DNA from: Pseudonocardia sp. 73-21
GTDB taxonomy: Bacteria; Actinomycetota; Actinomycetes; Mycobacteriales; Pseudonocardiaceae
Assembly (NCBI RefSeq): GCF_001899645.1
Contig: NZ_MKVV01000053.1
Span: forward strand, 91,425-136,772
Length of the DNA: 45,348 nucleotides
Direction of reading: 5' to 3'
Of this stretch, positions 11,001 to 18,204 are shown piece by piece. Position 1 is the stretch's first letter. Every line of letters begins with the position of its first letter. Below the pieces are notes generated by a model. That model was given only the letters and a program-made list of their open reading frames with translations, did not search any database and was not told the DNA's origin. Position numbers and translations under genes: made by a program.

Positions 11001-11281
11001 GGCTGAAGGACCACGGCCTGCGCCTGCCCGACGAGGCGCAGCCCACGATCACCGACGCCCACGCCCGGCCCGACTTCGTCTACCGGTTGCACGACGCCAC
11101 CGTCGCGGTCTTCGTCGATGGTCCGGTGCACGACTTCGCCGCCGTCGCCGCGAGGGACATCGAGGCGGAGGAGCGCCTGCTCGACCTGGGGTGGGAGGTC
11201 GTGCGCTTCCCACACGACGTGGACTGGTCGGCGATCGCCGCACGGCACGAGCGCTACTTCGGCGCCGGGGCCAGGAACTGA
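5060..11281 (+). CDS. Ser/Thr kinase-DExH helicase-DUF1998-nuclease-like fusion protein
   Basis: 2,073 residues from GTG 5060, preceded by GGGGGAGAA and overlapping the methylase stop. Residues 10-290 are a complete Hanks-type kinase: glycine loop GKGNMGEVY, K46 in IIAVKLLL, HRD with D148, D166FG and MAPEQ. A superfamily 2 helicase follows: Walker A TGTGSGKS (K449), D568ELH, GTSATMS, and motif VI QRSGRAGRSG near 1346. Cysteine pairs (FCRDCGQEY, FCLHCG, RCESCGYLG...CGMC) suggest zinc sites. The DUF1998 signature CARGCYDCLLTYGNQ spans 1913-1927. The last 100 residues (ARPDFVY, VAVFVDG, LGWEVVRFP) look like a Vsr/DUF559-type PD-(D/E)xK nuclease. DISARM splits helicase and DUF1998 functions between DrmA and DrmB, and BREX/Pgl uses a separate kinase, PglW; this protein merges such parts. 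It may sense or translocate on foreign DNA and signal by phosphorylation, which is inference. Confidence 0.88.
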   Translation: MTAGVSIIAGRFQLAGPLGKGNMGEVYRAHDLHAGAHAADRIIAVKLLLNSRYGPLGDATGATKAAERFAREVAIMRRLHHPNLPRTIDGGVDPTGRPYLAMEFLDGRELADLIESHPQLPASWVAALGAQIASGLAAAHAEKVIHRDLKPANVMVVSGGLVKVLDFGLGQIVDDTDGARLTSSGVTVGTARYMAPEQFRGSTVTPAADLYALGCVLFELLTGVPPFHSGSAFELGDKHCNADIPPLKALRQDVPRDLELLVERLLRKRADERPESAVEVRDALARLAIGDDEVPGWAGANPVAWLARTTAPVVVPGPREPRPVGFGLDMFEVHRTLIADYRSFTEAGTVIRDPAIAAFVENDLDRKSQWPDPWLSLNPFFASAGTVLELANQGVIHAECARIFQERKAADATVCTGRPLTLHQHQRDAVDAARTGESYVLTTGTGSGKSLAYIVPIVDRVLREREAEGAQGARRVRAIIVYPMNALANSQLGELDKYLRHGYGAGREPVTYARYTGQENDERRKEIRDNPPDILLTNYVMLELMLTRPDDRRSLVRMAKGLEFLVLDELHTYRGRQGADVALLVRRVREACGAPDLQCIGTSATMSNEGGLAERRQVVADVASTLFGTTVRPENVIGETLERATGEAPVSVPPARLENTEAPRAYTELSADPLARWIESRFGLGDEDGRLVRAAPAKIETAAAELAGDSGVDADRCAEAIRRTLRAGSEAKHPVTNRPLFAFRLHQFLSKGDTVFVTLEEPGSRHLTRDYQLVQPGSGGKILLPLAFCRDCGQEYLTVWRKEADNGVVTYTSRRDTSASGGRVEDGYLHVDPANPWPMTVEDAIAGRRLPDSWLESDDAGYESVRDSYRKRLPRPVTVDPYGEEGGGELRATFIPAPFLFCLHCGVSYEQLRGKDFAKLATLDQEGRSSATSVVSTSIIRSLRQIPPEALDPKARKLLTFVDNRQDASLQAGHFNDFVQVTQLRGALYRALVEAGDDGIDHENIANRVSGAMGLAVADYAGATDLPPSLAASAARTLRDVIAFRLYRDLERGWRVTMPNLEQTGLLEIHYADLDWLAGQDDRWSRTVPELRDATPGQRAEIMRALLDEMRRSLAIDVAYFRDDFDVLQRASEERLIDPWVLSATDKPRVGTAFPSGSKPGADRADVYFSGRGKVGKFLRRIYFRHLSADDSQQVIENLLEVLKDAHLVEPIMVTPQQAGWRRRSSGTARTGYRVKASALVWKVGTGEQGAYDPLTRTYASGDGPRVNRFFQHLYRETAGALAGLVGREHTAQVDPAERQRREDAFRAGTLKLLYCSPTMELGVDISELNAVMMRNVPPTPANYAQRSGRAGRSGQPALVTTYCATGNSHDQYYFRRSDRMVAGVVAPPRLDLANEDLVRSHVQAIWLAECGLKLGSAVPAILDTSYDEEARPPTPLLRLHDDVRAKIDDATARTRAVTATREVLGALCGDFARDTTWWHDQWISDVVMAAPERFDRAFDRWRDLFRAALVDQDEQNRRVLDHSLAERDRQIAGRRRREAETQLKLLINESLDSRSVLSDFNPYRYLASEGFLPGYSFPRLPLAAYIPTSARRFGDGDYLQRPRFLAIREFGPGALIYHEGARYQVSRIQLPPGGAGDLVTTTAKRCESCGYLGADDEDVCGMCTERLPAVTVGLLPLHTVYTTKRERISSDEEERRRAGFRLVTSYRFHDHGARPGRRDALVDDEAGRIATLTYGDSATVRVTNIGRARTKDDEPPGFWLDLADGRWMNERDAAEASGDSGELPLLDAEGDDRRRKKRVIPFVEDRRNILVVRMEHPLEEKVALSLMFALERGIEATYELEDSELNSELLPPPGDVRDRMLFTEAAEGGAGVLRQLQSARLDLSTVAAAALDICHFEPDGTDRGGADPDRPCARGCYDCLLTYGNQVHHAAIDRHTVRDLLVRLSRSETRSTGRGETRSEQFARLADESDTGLEARFLKWLKDHGLRLPDEAQPTITDAHARPDFVYRLHDATVAVFVDGPVHDFAAVAARDIEAEERLLDLGWEVVRFPHDVDWSAIAARHERYFGAGARN

Positions 11282-11295
11282 TCGGAAAGGCAAGA

Positions 11296-14169
11296 ATGAC
11301 GACCTACACGGCCGGTTCCCTGGTCGCCGCGCGCGGCCGCGAGTGGGTGGTGCTCCCCGACAGCGCCCCCGACATGCTCGTGCTGCGCCCGCTCGGGGGT
11401 GGCGACGCCGACGTCGCCGCCGTGTTCCCCGCGTTCGAGCAGGTGACGAGCGCGCAGTTCGCGCGGCCGAACGCCGACGACTCCGGCGACGCGCACGCCG
11501 CGGGGCTGCTGCGCACGGCGCTGCGGATCGGGTTCCGCTCCGGCGCGGGCCCGTTCCGGTCACTGGCCGGCATCGCGGTGGAGCCGCGCGCGTACCAGCT
11601 GGTGCCGCTGATGATGGCCCTGCGCCAGCGGGTGGTCCGCCTGCTGATCTCCGACGACGTGGGGATCGGGAAGACGGTGGAGGCCGGGCTGATCGCGGCC
11701 GAGCTGCTCGCCCAGGGCAGCGCACGCCGGCTCGCGGTGCTGTGCTCGCCCGCGCTGGCCGAGCAGTGGCAGGGGGAGCTGCGCAGCAAGTTCGGCATCG
11801 ACGCCGAGCTGGTGCTGGCGTCCACCGTGTCGCGCCTGGAGCGGGATCTGGCGCTGGGCCAGTCGCTGTTCGACCGGTATCCGCACGTGATCGTGTCCAC
11901 GGACTTCATCAAGTCCACGCGCCACCGTGACGACTTCGTCCGGCACTGCGCTGATCTCGTGATCGTCGACGAGGCCCACACGTGCGTGGCCGCCGACGAC
12001 ACCACCACGACGCAGAACCAGCTCCGCTACGAGCTGCTGTGCAAGGTCGCCGCGGACCGGGAGCGCCACCTGCTGCTGGTGACGGCCACCCCGCACAGCG
12101 GCAAGGAGGGCGCGTTCCGCAACCTGCTGGGCCTGCTGGTCCCCGACCTGGAACGGGTCGAGTTCGACACCGACGCCGGACGGCGCGAGCTGGCCCGGTA
12201 CTTCGTGCAGCGCAAGCGCGCCGACGTCCGCCAGTTCCTCACCAGGGCCGACGGCGCCGCCGACGACAGCCTCGCAGAGTCCACCGCGTTCCCGTCGGAT
12301 CGCCTCTTCACCGACAAGACCTACGCGCTGTCGCCGGGCTACCGCGCCCTGCTCGACGACGCGATCGCCTTCGCGGGTGAACGGGTGAGCGCGGCCGGAG
12401 AGCACGGCAGGCGGGAGACGCGCATCGCGTGGTGGTCGGCGATTGCGCTGCTGCGCTCGCTGGTGTCGTCGCCGCGCGCGGCCGCGCAGACGTTGCGGAC
12501 CCGCTCGGCGACCGCGGAGGCCGCCACGGCCGAGGAAGCCGACCGATTGGGCTCGCCGATCACCCGGGACGCGGCCGACGCCGACCAGCTGGAGGGCCTC
12601 GACGTGGCTCCCGGCGCCATCACCGGCACGGCCGGCCGCCTCGCCGAGCTGGCCGAGCGCGCCGACGCACTCGAGGGCGCCGAGGGTGACCGCAAGCTCG
12701 CCGTGCTGATCACCCAGCTCAAGGCGCTGCTGGCCGAGGGCTACCACCCGATCGTCTTCTGCCGCTACATCCCGACGGCCGAGTACGTGGCCGAGCACCT
12801 CGACGGGAAGCTGGGCCGCAAGGCGGTGATCCGCGCCGTCACTGGCACGCTGTCGCCGCAGCAGCGCATCGCCCGGATCGAGGAGCTCGCCGATCTCGCG
12901 GGCTCCGATCCGGCGGCGCGCCGCGTCCTGGTCGCCACCGACTGCCTGTCGGAAGGGGTGAACCTGCAGCACCATTTCGACGCCGTCGTCCACTACGACC
13001 TGGCGTGGAACCCGACCCGCCACGACCAGCGCGAGGGCCGCGTCGACCGGTTCGGCCAGCAGCGCGACGTGGTCAAGGTCGTCACGGTGTACGGCAGCGA
13101 CAACGTGATCGACGGCCGCGTGCTCGAGGTGCTGATCAAGAAGCACCGGCAGATCCGCAAGGACCTCGGCATCTCCGTGGCCGTGCCCGAGGCGGTCGCC
13201 ACCGGCGTCACGGACGCGATCGTGGAATACCTGATGGACCGGCAACGCGTCCCCGAGCAGGCGATGCTGGATCTGGATCTCGGGCCGCAGCAGCTCGCCC
13301 TCGACGACGAGTGGCGCTCTGCTGCCGAGCGGGAGACGGCCTCGCGTTCCCGCTACGCGCAGCGCAGCATCCACCCCGAGGAGGTGGCCCGTGAGGTCGC
13401 GGCGATCCGCGACACGCTCGGTCGGTCGGGCGAGGTGCGCGGGTTCGTCGAGCAGGCGCTCACCGCGCTCGACGGGGTGCTGTGGCGAGAGTCGGACAGT
13501 GGGTTCGCCGCGGACCTGTCGGGCGCGCCCGCCGGGCTGCGTGACGCCGTGTCGTCGGCGCTGGGCCGCTCCGTCGACGACGGGCCGCGGGTGCCGTTCC
13601 GCGGCACCGCTGCGGTGGCACGCGGCGAGGTCGCGTTGGTGCGCACCGATCCGGTCGTCGCCGCCCTCGCCGGGCACGTTCTCGACGCCGCGCTCGATGT
13701 GCGGGCGGTCGGTCCGCGGCCGGCGCGGCGGGCCGGGGTGGTGCGCACCGCCGCGGTCACCGTGCGCACCACGCTGCTGCTGGTGCGCTACCGCTTCCAC
13801 CTCACCCTGCCGTCGCGCACGGGGGAGCGCCAGCAGGTGGCCGAGGACGCCCGCCTGCTCGCGTTCACCGGCTCGCCGCAGAACGCTGCCTGGCTGACCC
13901 CGGACCAGGCACAGGATCTTCTGCAGGTTGCCGCGGACGCCAACACCGCGCCCGACTTCGCCCGCAGCACGCTCGACCGCGTCCTGTCCGGTCTCGACGC
14001 CACCACCGCGCACCTGGACGCCGTGGGCGAGGACCTCGCCGACGAACTGCTCGCCGCGCACCGCCGCGTGCGGAGCGCGTCCGGCGAGATCGTGCGCGGA
14101 GTGCAGGTACGCGCCCAGCAACCCGCCGACGTCCTCGGCGTGTACGTCTACCTGCCCGGAGCGGTCTGA
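11296..14169 (+). CDS. drmD: SNF2-family helicase, DISARM DrmD-like
   Basis: 957 residues from ATG 11296, with GGAAAGG upstream and a 14-base gap after the kinase-helicase gene. A short N-terminal domain (SLVAARGREWVVLPD) of the kind found in DrmD precedes a SNF2 ATPase core: Walker A DDVGIGKT with K126, D225EAH, a TATPHSG motif III, and a C-terminal motif VI region HDQREGRVDRFGQQ near residue 575. Family knowledge: DrmD is the SWI2/SNF2 helicase of class 1 DISARM and probably remodels or translocates along incoming DNA. The stop overlaps the next gene's ATG (TGATG at 14167-14171). The symbol rests on architecture and company rather than an alignment, so another RapA/HepA-like defence helicase remains possible. 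Confidence 0.85.
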   Translation: MTTYTAGSLVAARGREWVVLPDSAPDMLVLRPLGGGDADVAAVFPAFEQVTSAQFARPNADDSGDAHAAGLLRTALRIGFRSGAGPFRSLAGIAVEPRAYQLVPLMMALRQRVVRLLISDDVGIGKTVEAGLIAAELLAQGSARRLAVLCSPALAEQWQGELRSKFGIDAELVLASTVSRLERDLALGQSLFDRYPHVIVSTDFIKSTRHRDDFVRHCADLVIVDEAHTCVAADDTTTTQNQLRYELLCKVAADRERHLLLVTATPHSGKEGAFRNLLGLLVPDLERVEFDTDAGRRELARYFVQRKRADVRQFLTRADGAADDSLAESTAFPSDRLFTDKTYALSPGYRALLDDAIAFAGERVSAAGEHGRRETRIAWWSAIALLRSLVSSPRAAAQTLRTRSATAEAATAEEADRLGSPITRDAADADQLEGLDVAPGAITGTAGRLAELAERADALEGAEGDRKLAVLITQLKALLAEGYHPIVFCRYIPTAEYVAEHLDGKLGRKAVIRAVTGTLSPQQRIARIEELADLAGSDPAARRVLVATDCLSEGVNLQHHFDAVVHYDLAWNPTRHDQREGRVDRFGQQRDVVKVVTVYGSDNVIDGRVLEVLIKKHRQIRKDLGISVAVPEAVATGVTDAIVEYLMDRQRVPEQAMLDLDLGPQQLALDDEWRSAAERETASRSRYAQRSIHPEEVAREVAAIRDTLGRSGEVRGFVEQALTALDGVLWRESDSGFAADLSGAPAGLRDAVSSALGRSVDDGPRVPFRGTAAVARGEVALVRTDPVVAALAGHVLDAALDVRAVGPRPARRAGVVRTAAVTVRTTLLLVRYRFHLTLPSRTGERQQVAEDARLLAFTGSPQNAAWLTPDQAQDLLQVAADANTAPDFARSTLDRVLSGLDATTAHLDAVGEDLADELLAAHRRVRSASGEIVRGVQVRAQQPADVLGVYVYLPGAV

Positions 14170-17100
14170 TGTCCCCGACCAGCAGCACCCAGGTGTTCTC
14201 CGCCGTCCACACCGTCGGTGGCCTGTTGCCCGCCGACATGCTGGTGTACATCGCCGAGGGCAAGGACGTGCCGGGGGCGCGCCCCGCCGACTACCGCGCC
14301 TTCGGCGCCCGTTCCGTGCAGGACGAGGCCGAGCGGCACTGGGACTACCTGCGCTCGCTGTGGACGGAGCTGCGCGACCGCCTGCCGCAGTCCCCGGCCG
14401 CCGACGTCCCGGCCGACGCCACCGGCGTCGCCATCTCCCAGTGGCTGCTGCCGCTGTTCGCCGAGCTGGGTTTCGGCGCCCTGACCGCACTCGGTGCCGG
14501 CGGGATCGCCGCCGACGACGACACCAAGACCTTCCCGTCTCCCACCGCTGGACGCACGTGCCCGTGCACCTCAGCGCGTGGCAGCATCCGCTCGACAAGC
14601 GTGTCGCGGGCGCGGTGCCGGCGCAGTCGCTGGTGCAGGAATGCCTCAACCGCACCGAGGCGCACCTGTGGGCGATCGTCAGCAACGGGCGTCAGCTGCG
14701 GCTGCTGCGCGACTCCAACGCCCTGGCCACCTCGGCCTACGTCGAGTTCGATCTCGAAGCGATCTTCGACGGCGAGTTGTTCAGCGAGTTCGTGCTGCTC
14801 TACCGGCTGCTGCACGTCACCCGGTTCGCAGTGGACGAGGGCGCGACGCCGTCGGCGTGCTGGCTGGAGCGCTGGCGCGGTGAGGCGATCACCTCCGGCG
14901 CACGGGCACTGGACCAGCTCCGTGACGGCGTGCAGCAGGCCATCACTACGCTCGGCAGCGGGTTCCTGCGTCATCCCGACAACGCCCGGCTGCGCGACGC
15001 CGTCGACGTGCCGGCGCTGCACGCGGCGCTGCTGCGGCTGGTGTACCGGCTGCTGTTCGTGTTCGTCGCCGAGGACCGCGACGTGCTCCACGGCCCGGAG
15101 GCCGGGGAGCAGGCCCGCGCCCGGTACGCCGCCTTCTTCTCCACCGCCCGGCTGCGCGCGCACGCGCTGCGTCGCCGCGGCACCGCGCATCACGATCTCC
15201 ACGCCGCGCTGACGATCGTCCTCGACGCGCTCGGCGACGAGCACGGCCGTCCCGAGCTGGGCCTGCCCGGCCTGGGCGGCATCTTCGACGACACCCCGGC
15301 CGACGCCCCGCTGCGCGGGCTGTCGCTGGCGAACGAGCACCTGCTTGCCGCGGTGCGGCACCTGGCGCGGGTGCACGACGCCGGATCGCGGCGCTGGCGC
15401 GCCGTCGACTACCGCCACCTCGACGCCGAGGAGCTGGGGTCGATCTACGAGTCGCTGCTGGAGCTGGTGCCGCGCCACAGCGCGGTCGACCGTGAGTTCA
15501 CGCTGGAGACCGCCGCGGGCAACGCCCGCAAGACCACCGGCTCCTACTACACGCCGTCGTCGCTGATCGAGCTGCTGCTCGACTCCGCGCTTGACCCGGT
15601 GCTCGACGACGCCGTCAAGCGCGGCGGCGACGACGCCGGGTCGATCGTCGCCGAACTGCTGGCGCTGACCGTGTGCGACCCGGCCTGCGGCTCCGGCCAC
15701 TTCCTCGTCGGCGCTGCCCGCCGCATCGCCAAGCGCGTCGCCGCCGTCCGCGAGGGCAACCCCGAACCCACGCTGCCGTCGGCGCGCGCCGCCCTGCACG
15801 AGGTGATCGCCCGCTGCATCTACGGTGTCGACCTCAACCCGATGGCCGTCGAGCTGGCGAAGGTGTCGCTGTGGCTCGAAGCCCTCGAACCGGGCAAGCC
15901 GCTCAGCTTCCTCGACGCGCACATCCGTCACGGCAACGCGCTCATCGGCGCGACCCCCCGCCTGTTGCGGGACGGCATCCCGGACGCCGCGTTCACCCCG
16001 ATCGTCGGCGATGATCCCGCCTTCGCCCGAGCGCTCGCGAAGCAGTCACGCGATGCGCAGATGTCGCTGTTCGAGATGGGGACCGATGTCCGCGTCGACA
16101 ACGCGGGCTTCGCCACCGAGCTGCGCACCATCGCGAGCGCTGCCGCCGACGACCTGGCCGGGGTGCACAAGCAGGCCGCGCAGTACGCCGAGCTGCAGGC
16201 ATCCGACGCCTACCGCACCGCCCGGCAGGCCGCCGACGCCTGGTGCGCCGCGTTCCTGTGGCACAAGAAGCTCGACGCCCCGAAGGCCGTCACCCAGGAC
16301 GTGTTCCTCGCCCTCCAGGACCCGGCCGACGACACGGTGCCCGCCACCACCCGCGCCGAGATCGCCCGGCTGCGCGAGCAGTATCTGTTCCTGCACTGGC
16401 ACCTGGCGTTCCCGGAGATCTTCACCGTGCCCGCGGGTGGGGTGGGGGTCGACGAGCAGACCGGGTGGGCGGGGGGCTTCTCCTGCGTCGTCGGCAACCC
16501 GCCGTGGGAGCGGGTGAAGATGCAGGACAAGGAGTTCTTCGAAGCCTACGGCCGCGACGACATCGTCAAGGCGAGGACCGCCGCGATCCGCCGCCGGATG
16601 ATTGAGGAATTGGCTGGCTCAATCGAGGGAGCGTCCCTCCACGCTGCTTACCTTAATGCGATGCGCGCTTCCGACGGTATCGGCAAGGTGCTCCGGGAAA
16701 GCGGCCGCTACCCGCTCACCGGACAAGGCGACATCAACACCTACAGCGTCTTCGCCGAGACCTTTCGGGCCATCGTCGGGCCGCAGGGCGCGGCCGGGGT
16801 GATCACTCCGACCGGGCTGGCGACGGACAAAACGACGGCGCCGCTCTTCGCTGACACGCTCGGATCCAAGCGACTACTCGCCTTCTACGACTTCGAGAAC
16901 GAATCGAAGATCTTTGCTGGCGTACATAACCAGTTCCGCTTCGCCCTCACGGCAGTCAGTGGCCGTCGATGGCGAGCTGAGCGCAGCCGGTTTGCCTTCT
17001 ACACGCGGTTCGTAGAGGACGTGCCGGCGCGCCGGTTTGAGCTGACTCCCGACGAAGTGCTGGCGATCAACCCGAACACAGGCACTCTGCCAATGTTTCG

Positions 17101-18166
17101 CACGCGCGAGGACGCCGCGATCACTCTGGGTGTGTACAGGCGGCATCCCGTCCTGATCCGAGATGCGGGCCAGCTGAACCCCTGGCGCCTGTCGCTAGGT
17201 CGAATGCTGCATATGGCAGATGACTCCGGGCTGTTCCATCAGTCAGAGTGGCTAACCGGCGCAGAGTTCGACGGGTGGTCGTACCACCTGGCCAGTGATG
17301 AGTACCGGCCGCTGTACGAGGCGAAGCTGCTCAGCCACTTCGACCACCGGTACTCCACCTACCGCGATGCCACGCACGAGCAGCTTAATAAGGGCACGCT
17401 GCCCCGCCCCACCGCTGAGCAGCACGACGACCCAAACCTGGAGCCGCTTGCCCGCTACTGGGTCGCCCGCATCGAGGTGACGAAGGCACTGGCCCAGCGC
17501 TGGGGCCGCGACTGGCTGCTCGGCTGGCGTGACATCACCAACGCCAGCAACGAGCGCACGTTCGTGCCTTCGGCCCTGCCCACCAGCGCCGTCGGCCACG
17601 TGTTCCCGCTCGCGTTCCCGGCCGATCCGGCGCACGGCCCACTGCTGCACGCCGTGTGGTCGTCGCTGGTGTTCGACTACATCGCCCGCCAGAAGCTCAG
17701 CGGCACCCACATGACGTACTCGGTGGTCGAACAGCTCGCCTGCCCCACCCCGGCCACCTTCGCCGCGTCGACCCCGTGGCAGCCGGACCGCTCCCTGGCG
17801 GACTGGGTGATCCCCTACGTGCTGGAGCTGTCCTACACCTCCTGGCGGCTGCAGCCCTACGCCCAGGAGATGCACGACACCGGCCCGCCCTTCCGCTGGG
17901 ACCCCGAGCGCCGGGCCCTGCTGCGCGCCGACCTCGACGCCGCGTTCCTGCACGTCTACGGCCTGACCCGGCCCGAGGCCGAGCATGTGCTGGACGCGTT
18001 CCCAGTCGTCCGCAAGTACGAGGAGCGCGACCACGGCGAGTTCCGCACGAAACGCCTGGTCCTCGATGCCTACGACCGCATGGCGGCCGTGACAGCCGAT
18101 GGTCCGGCGTGGACCTCTCTCGCGCCCGTCCCCGCCGGTCAGGGCACTCGCCACCCCACTCGGTAG
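14169..18166 (+). CDS. Eco57I-like N6-adenine DNA methyltransferase, apparently frameshifted
   Basis: The ATG at 14169 overlaps the SNF2 gene's stop. The start (VHTVGGLLPADMLVYI) matches large methylases seen in DISARM-like loci. The frame breaks at 14537, where FP should continue into VSHRWTHVPVHLS; one extra G restores a chain of about 1,332 residues. Catalytic motifs lie after the break: VCDPACGSGHFL (D about 504) and VVGNPPWER (N about 777). The C-terminal half carries the target-recognition region, and part of it (about 16.6-17.3 kb) is richer in A+T than its flanks. This would be the second host-modifying or DNA-recognising enzyme of the locus, comparable to DrmMI of class 1 DISARM. Either the gene is inactivated, it uses -1 frameshifting, or the base is a sequencing error. 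The well-kept frame downstream argues against old decay. Confidence 0.8.
14532..14540 (+). other. Frameshift point in the Eco57I-like methylase
   Basis: In frame with ATG 14169 the sequence reads AAG ACC TTC CCG TCT. Re-reading G14537 gives CCG then GTC TCC CAC, which continues the conserved protein for another 1,200 codons. This equals loss of one G in a short C/G run. No classical X-XXY-YYZ slippery heptamer is present, so programmed slippage is not favoured over a real deletion or a sequencing error. Confidence 0.75.
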
Positions 18167-18204
18167 CGGTCGACGTTCGTGCTCGTCAAGGAAAGGATCA
18201 TGCT

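Noticed and set aside
10795..11295. Upstream extension of the SNF2 helicase frame into the kinase-helicase gene
   Set aside because: The extension is an out-of-frame reading of the DUF1998 and nuclease-like region; ATG 11296 has a good ribosome site and begins the family-typical N-terminus.
11560..14685. Minus-strand open frame of 1,041 codons opposite the SNF2 helicase
   Set aside because: Shadow of the SNF2 gene; low-complexity arginine/histidine-rich product.
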